A stretch of DNA of 7,663 bases, taken from Candidatus Puniceispirillum sp. (GTDB lineage Bacteria > Pseudomonadota > Alphaproteobacteria > Puniceispirillales > Puniceispirillaceae). A program made the position numbers and the translations under genes. Below, piece after piece: positions 6,925 to 7,663 of the stretch. The stretch covers positions 1-7,663 of the forward strand of contig JABJBD010000102.1 in the NCBI GenBank assembly GCA_018668795.1, in the 5' to 3' direction. The notes under the pieces are model-generated. The model worked only from the letters and a program-made list of their open reading frames with translations, did no database searches and was not told the origin of the DNA. Position 1 is the first letter of the stretch. Each line of letters opens with the position of its first letter.

Positions 6925-7023
6925 TGTGAATAATAGTTTGAAGACGCGTAACATATTTTGATTAGGAACAACCCGGTCGGGTAATGATGCCCAGATACGG
7001 ATTTAGCCCGGAGTAACATAACC
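6918..7023 (+). promoter_or_regulatory. atpG-atpD intergenic region with dyad and atpD ribosome site
   Basis: At 106 bases this is the longest gap inside the operon. It starts with the right half of the palindrome, then an AT-rich stretch (about 6925-6965), then the short dyad ACCCG-GT-CGGGT at 6971-6982. The atpD Shine-Dalgarno GGAG at 7010-7013 is 10 bases before the ATG. A TTGAAG at 6938-6943 has no good -10 partner, so an internal promoter is not supported. I see no small gene. Confidence 0.5.
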
Positions 7024-7663
7024 ATGGCAACAAAATCAGTTGGTAAAGTCAGTCAGGTAATCGGCGCGGTCGTCGATGTGCAATTTGATGGTAGTCTGCC
7101 CGCAATACAGAACGCGCTTGAGGTCGATAATAACGGCCAGCGCCTTGTTCTTGAGGTCGCGCAGCATCTTGGTGAGTCATCAGTCAGAACCATTGCTATG
7201 GATGCGACCGAGGGTCTAGTTCGTGGCGCTGACGCAACGGATACAGGGGCACCTATTACAGTGCCTGTTGGCCCAGAAACATTGGGACGTATCCTGAATG
7301 TTATTGGTGAGCCTGTTGACGAAGGCAAGCCAGTTAAGTCGAAAAAGCATTATCCAATTCACCGGGCAGCGCCTGATTACGTTGACCAGTCAACCGAAGC
7401 CGAAATTCTGGTAACAGGCATCAAGGTTGTTGATTTGCTCGCGCCTTATGCAAAGGGTGGTAAAATTGGTCTGTTTGGTGGTGCCGGTGTTGGTAAAACC
7501 GTTTTGATTATGGAATTGATCAACAACGTTGCCAAAGCGCATGGTGGTTATTCTGTGTTCGCCGGTGTTGGTGAGCGTACGCGCGAAGGTAACGACCTCT
7601 ATCATGAAATGGTTGAATCAGGCGTTATCAAAACTGACGGCCCGGGCTCAAAAGCCGCGCTTG
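7024..7663 (+). CDS. atpD: F1 ATP synthase beta subunit, partial (3' end beyond the right edge)
   Basis: The beta subunit carries the catalytic ATP sites of F1. The visible 213 codons begin MATKSVGKVSQVIGAVVDVQ, the start of the N-terminal beta-barrel (to about residue 85). The nucleotide-binding domain follows with TLGRILNVIGEPVDE, P-loop GGAGVGKT (152-159, Lys158, equal to E. coli Lys155) and GERTREGNDLYHEM, in which Glu184 is the catalytic glutamate (E. coli Glu181) and Arg185 its neighbour. There is no frameshift or stop; the gene is cut only by the window, with roughly 260 codons missing for a family of about 470-480 residues. The ATG is supported by GGAG 10 bases upstream and by family alignment. 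The atpC (epsilon) gene is expected next. Confidence 0.98.
   Translation, partial: MATKSVGKVSQVIGAVVDVQFDGSLPAIQNALEVDNNGQRLVLEVAQHLGESSVRTIAMDATEGLVRGADATDTGAPITVPVGPETLGRILNVIGEPVDEGKPVKSKKHYPIHRAAPDYVDQSTEAEILVTGIKVVDLLAPYAKGGKIGLFGGAGVGKTVLIMELINNVAKAHGGYSVFAGVGERTREGNDLYHEMVESGVIKTDGPGSKAAL

Noticed and set aside
6938..6966. Possible internal promoter for atpD (TTGAAG followed by an AT-rich stretch)
   Set aside because: No acceptable -10 hexamer lies at 16-18 bases from TTGAAG; general AT-richness is not enough.
1..7663. Search for a mobile element, CRISPR array, tRNA, toxin-antitoxin or defence gene
   Set aside because: Core genes fill nearly the whole window, gaps are under 200 bases, and nothing in them shows repeats with spacers, cloverleaf arms, transposase ends or extra small genes with a credible ribosome site.

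Overview
The window holds ordinary core genes of an alphaproteobacterium. The F1 ATP synthase order atpH-atpA-atpG-atpD, with no F0 genes among them, sits directly downstream of priA. On the other side, a transaldolase-family gene and a DUF484 gene run divergently. From general knowledge of the group, the grouping DUF484 / transaldolase / priA / atpHAGDC is typical of Alphaproteobacteria. The protein sequences also look alphaproteobacterial, for example the AtpA and PriA motifs. By eye the base composition is near 50% GC, lower than most terrestrial Rhodospirillales; a marine lineage such as SAR116 would fit, but that is a guess.

Layout. On the minus strand, a transaldolase-like gene (692-1345) is followed after 15 bases by a DUF484 gene (start at 676) that runs off the left edge. 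A 114-base divergent gap (1346-1459) carries a 14-bp tandem repeat. On the plus strand comes priA (1460-3709), the primosomal replication-restart helicase. A 192-base gap (3710-3901) follows, probably with the ATP synthase promoter. The F1 operon then runs atpH (TTG start at 3902), atpA (overlapping atpH by one base), atpG, a 106-base gap with an 18-bp palindrome and a second small dyad, and atpD, which is cut by the right edge at about residue 213.

How the genes work together. AtpA and AtpD form the catalytic hexamer of F1, AtpG is the rotating central stalk, and AtpH ties F1 to the peripheral stalk of F0. The epsilon gene atpC is expected just past the right edge, and the F0 genes should lie elsewhere in the genome. 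PriA and the transaldolase have no functional link to ATP synthase; they are conserved neighbours.

Two of the seven genes (DUF484 and atpD) are incomplete only because the window ends. All key catalytic residues that can be checked are present. I found no RNA gene, mobile element, CRISPR array or sign of gene transfer, and no convincing new system. The points worth a second look are small: the palindrome over the atpG stop codon, the tandem repeat in the divergent promoter region, start-codon choices, and the subfamily of the transaldolase.
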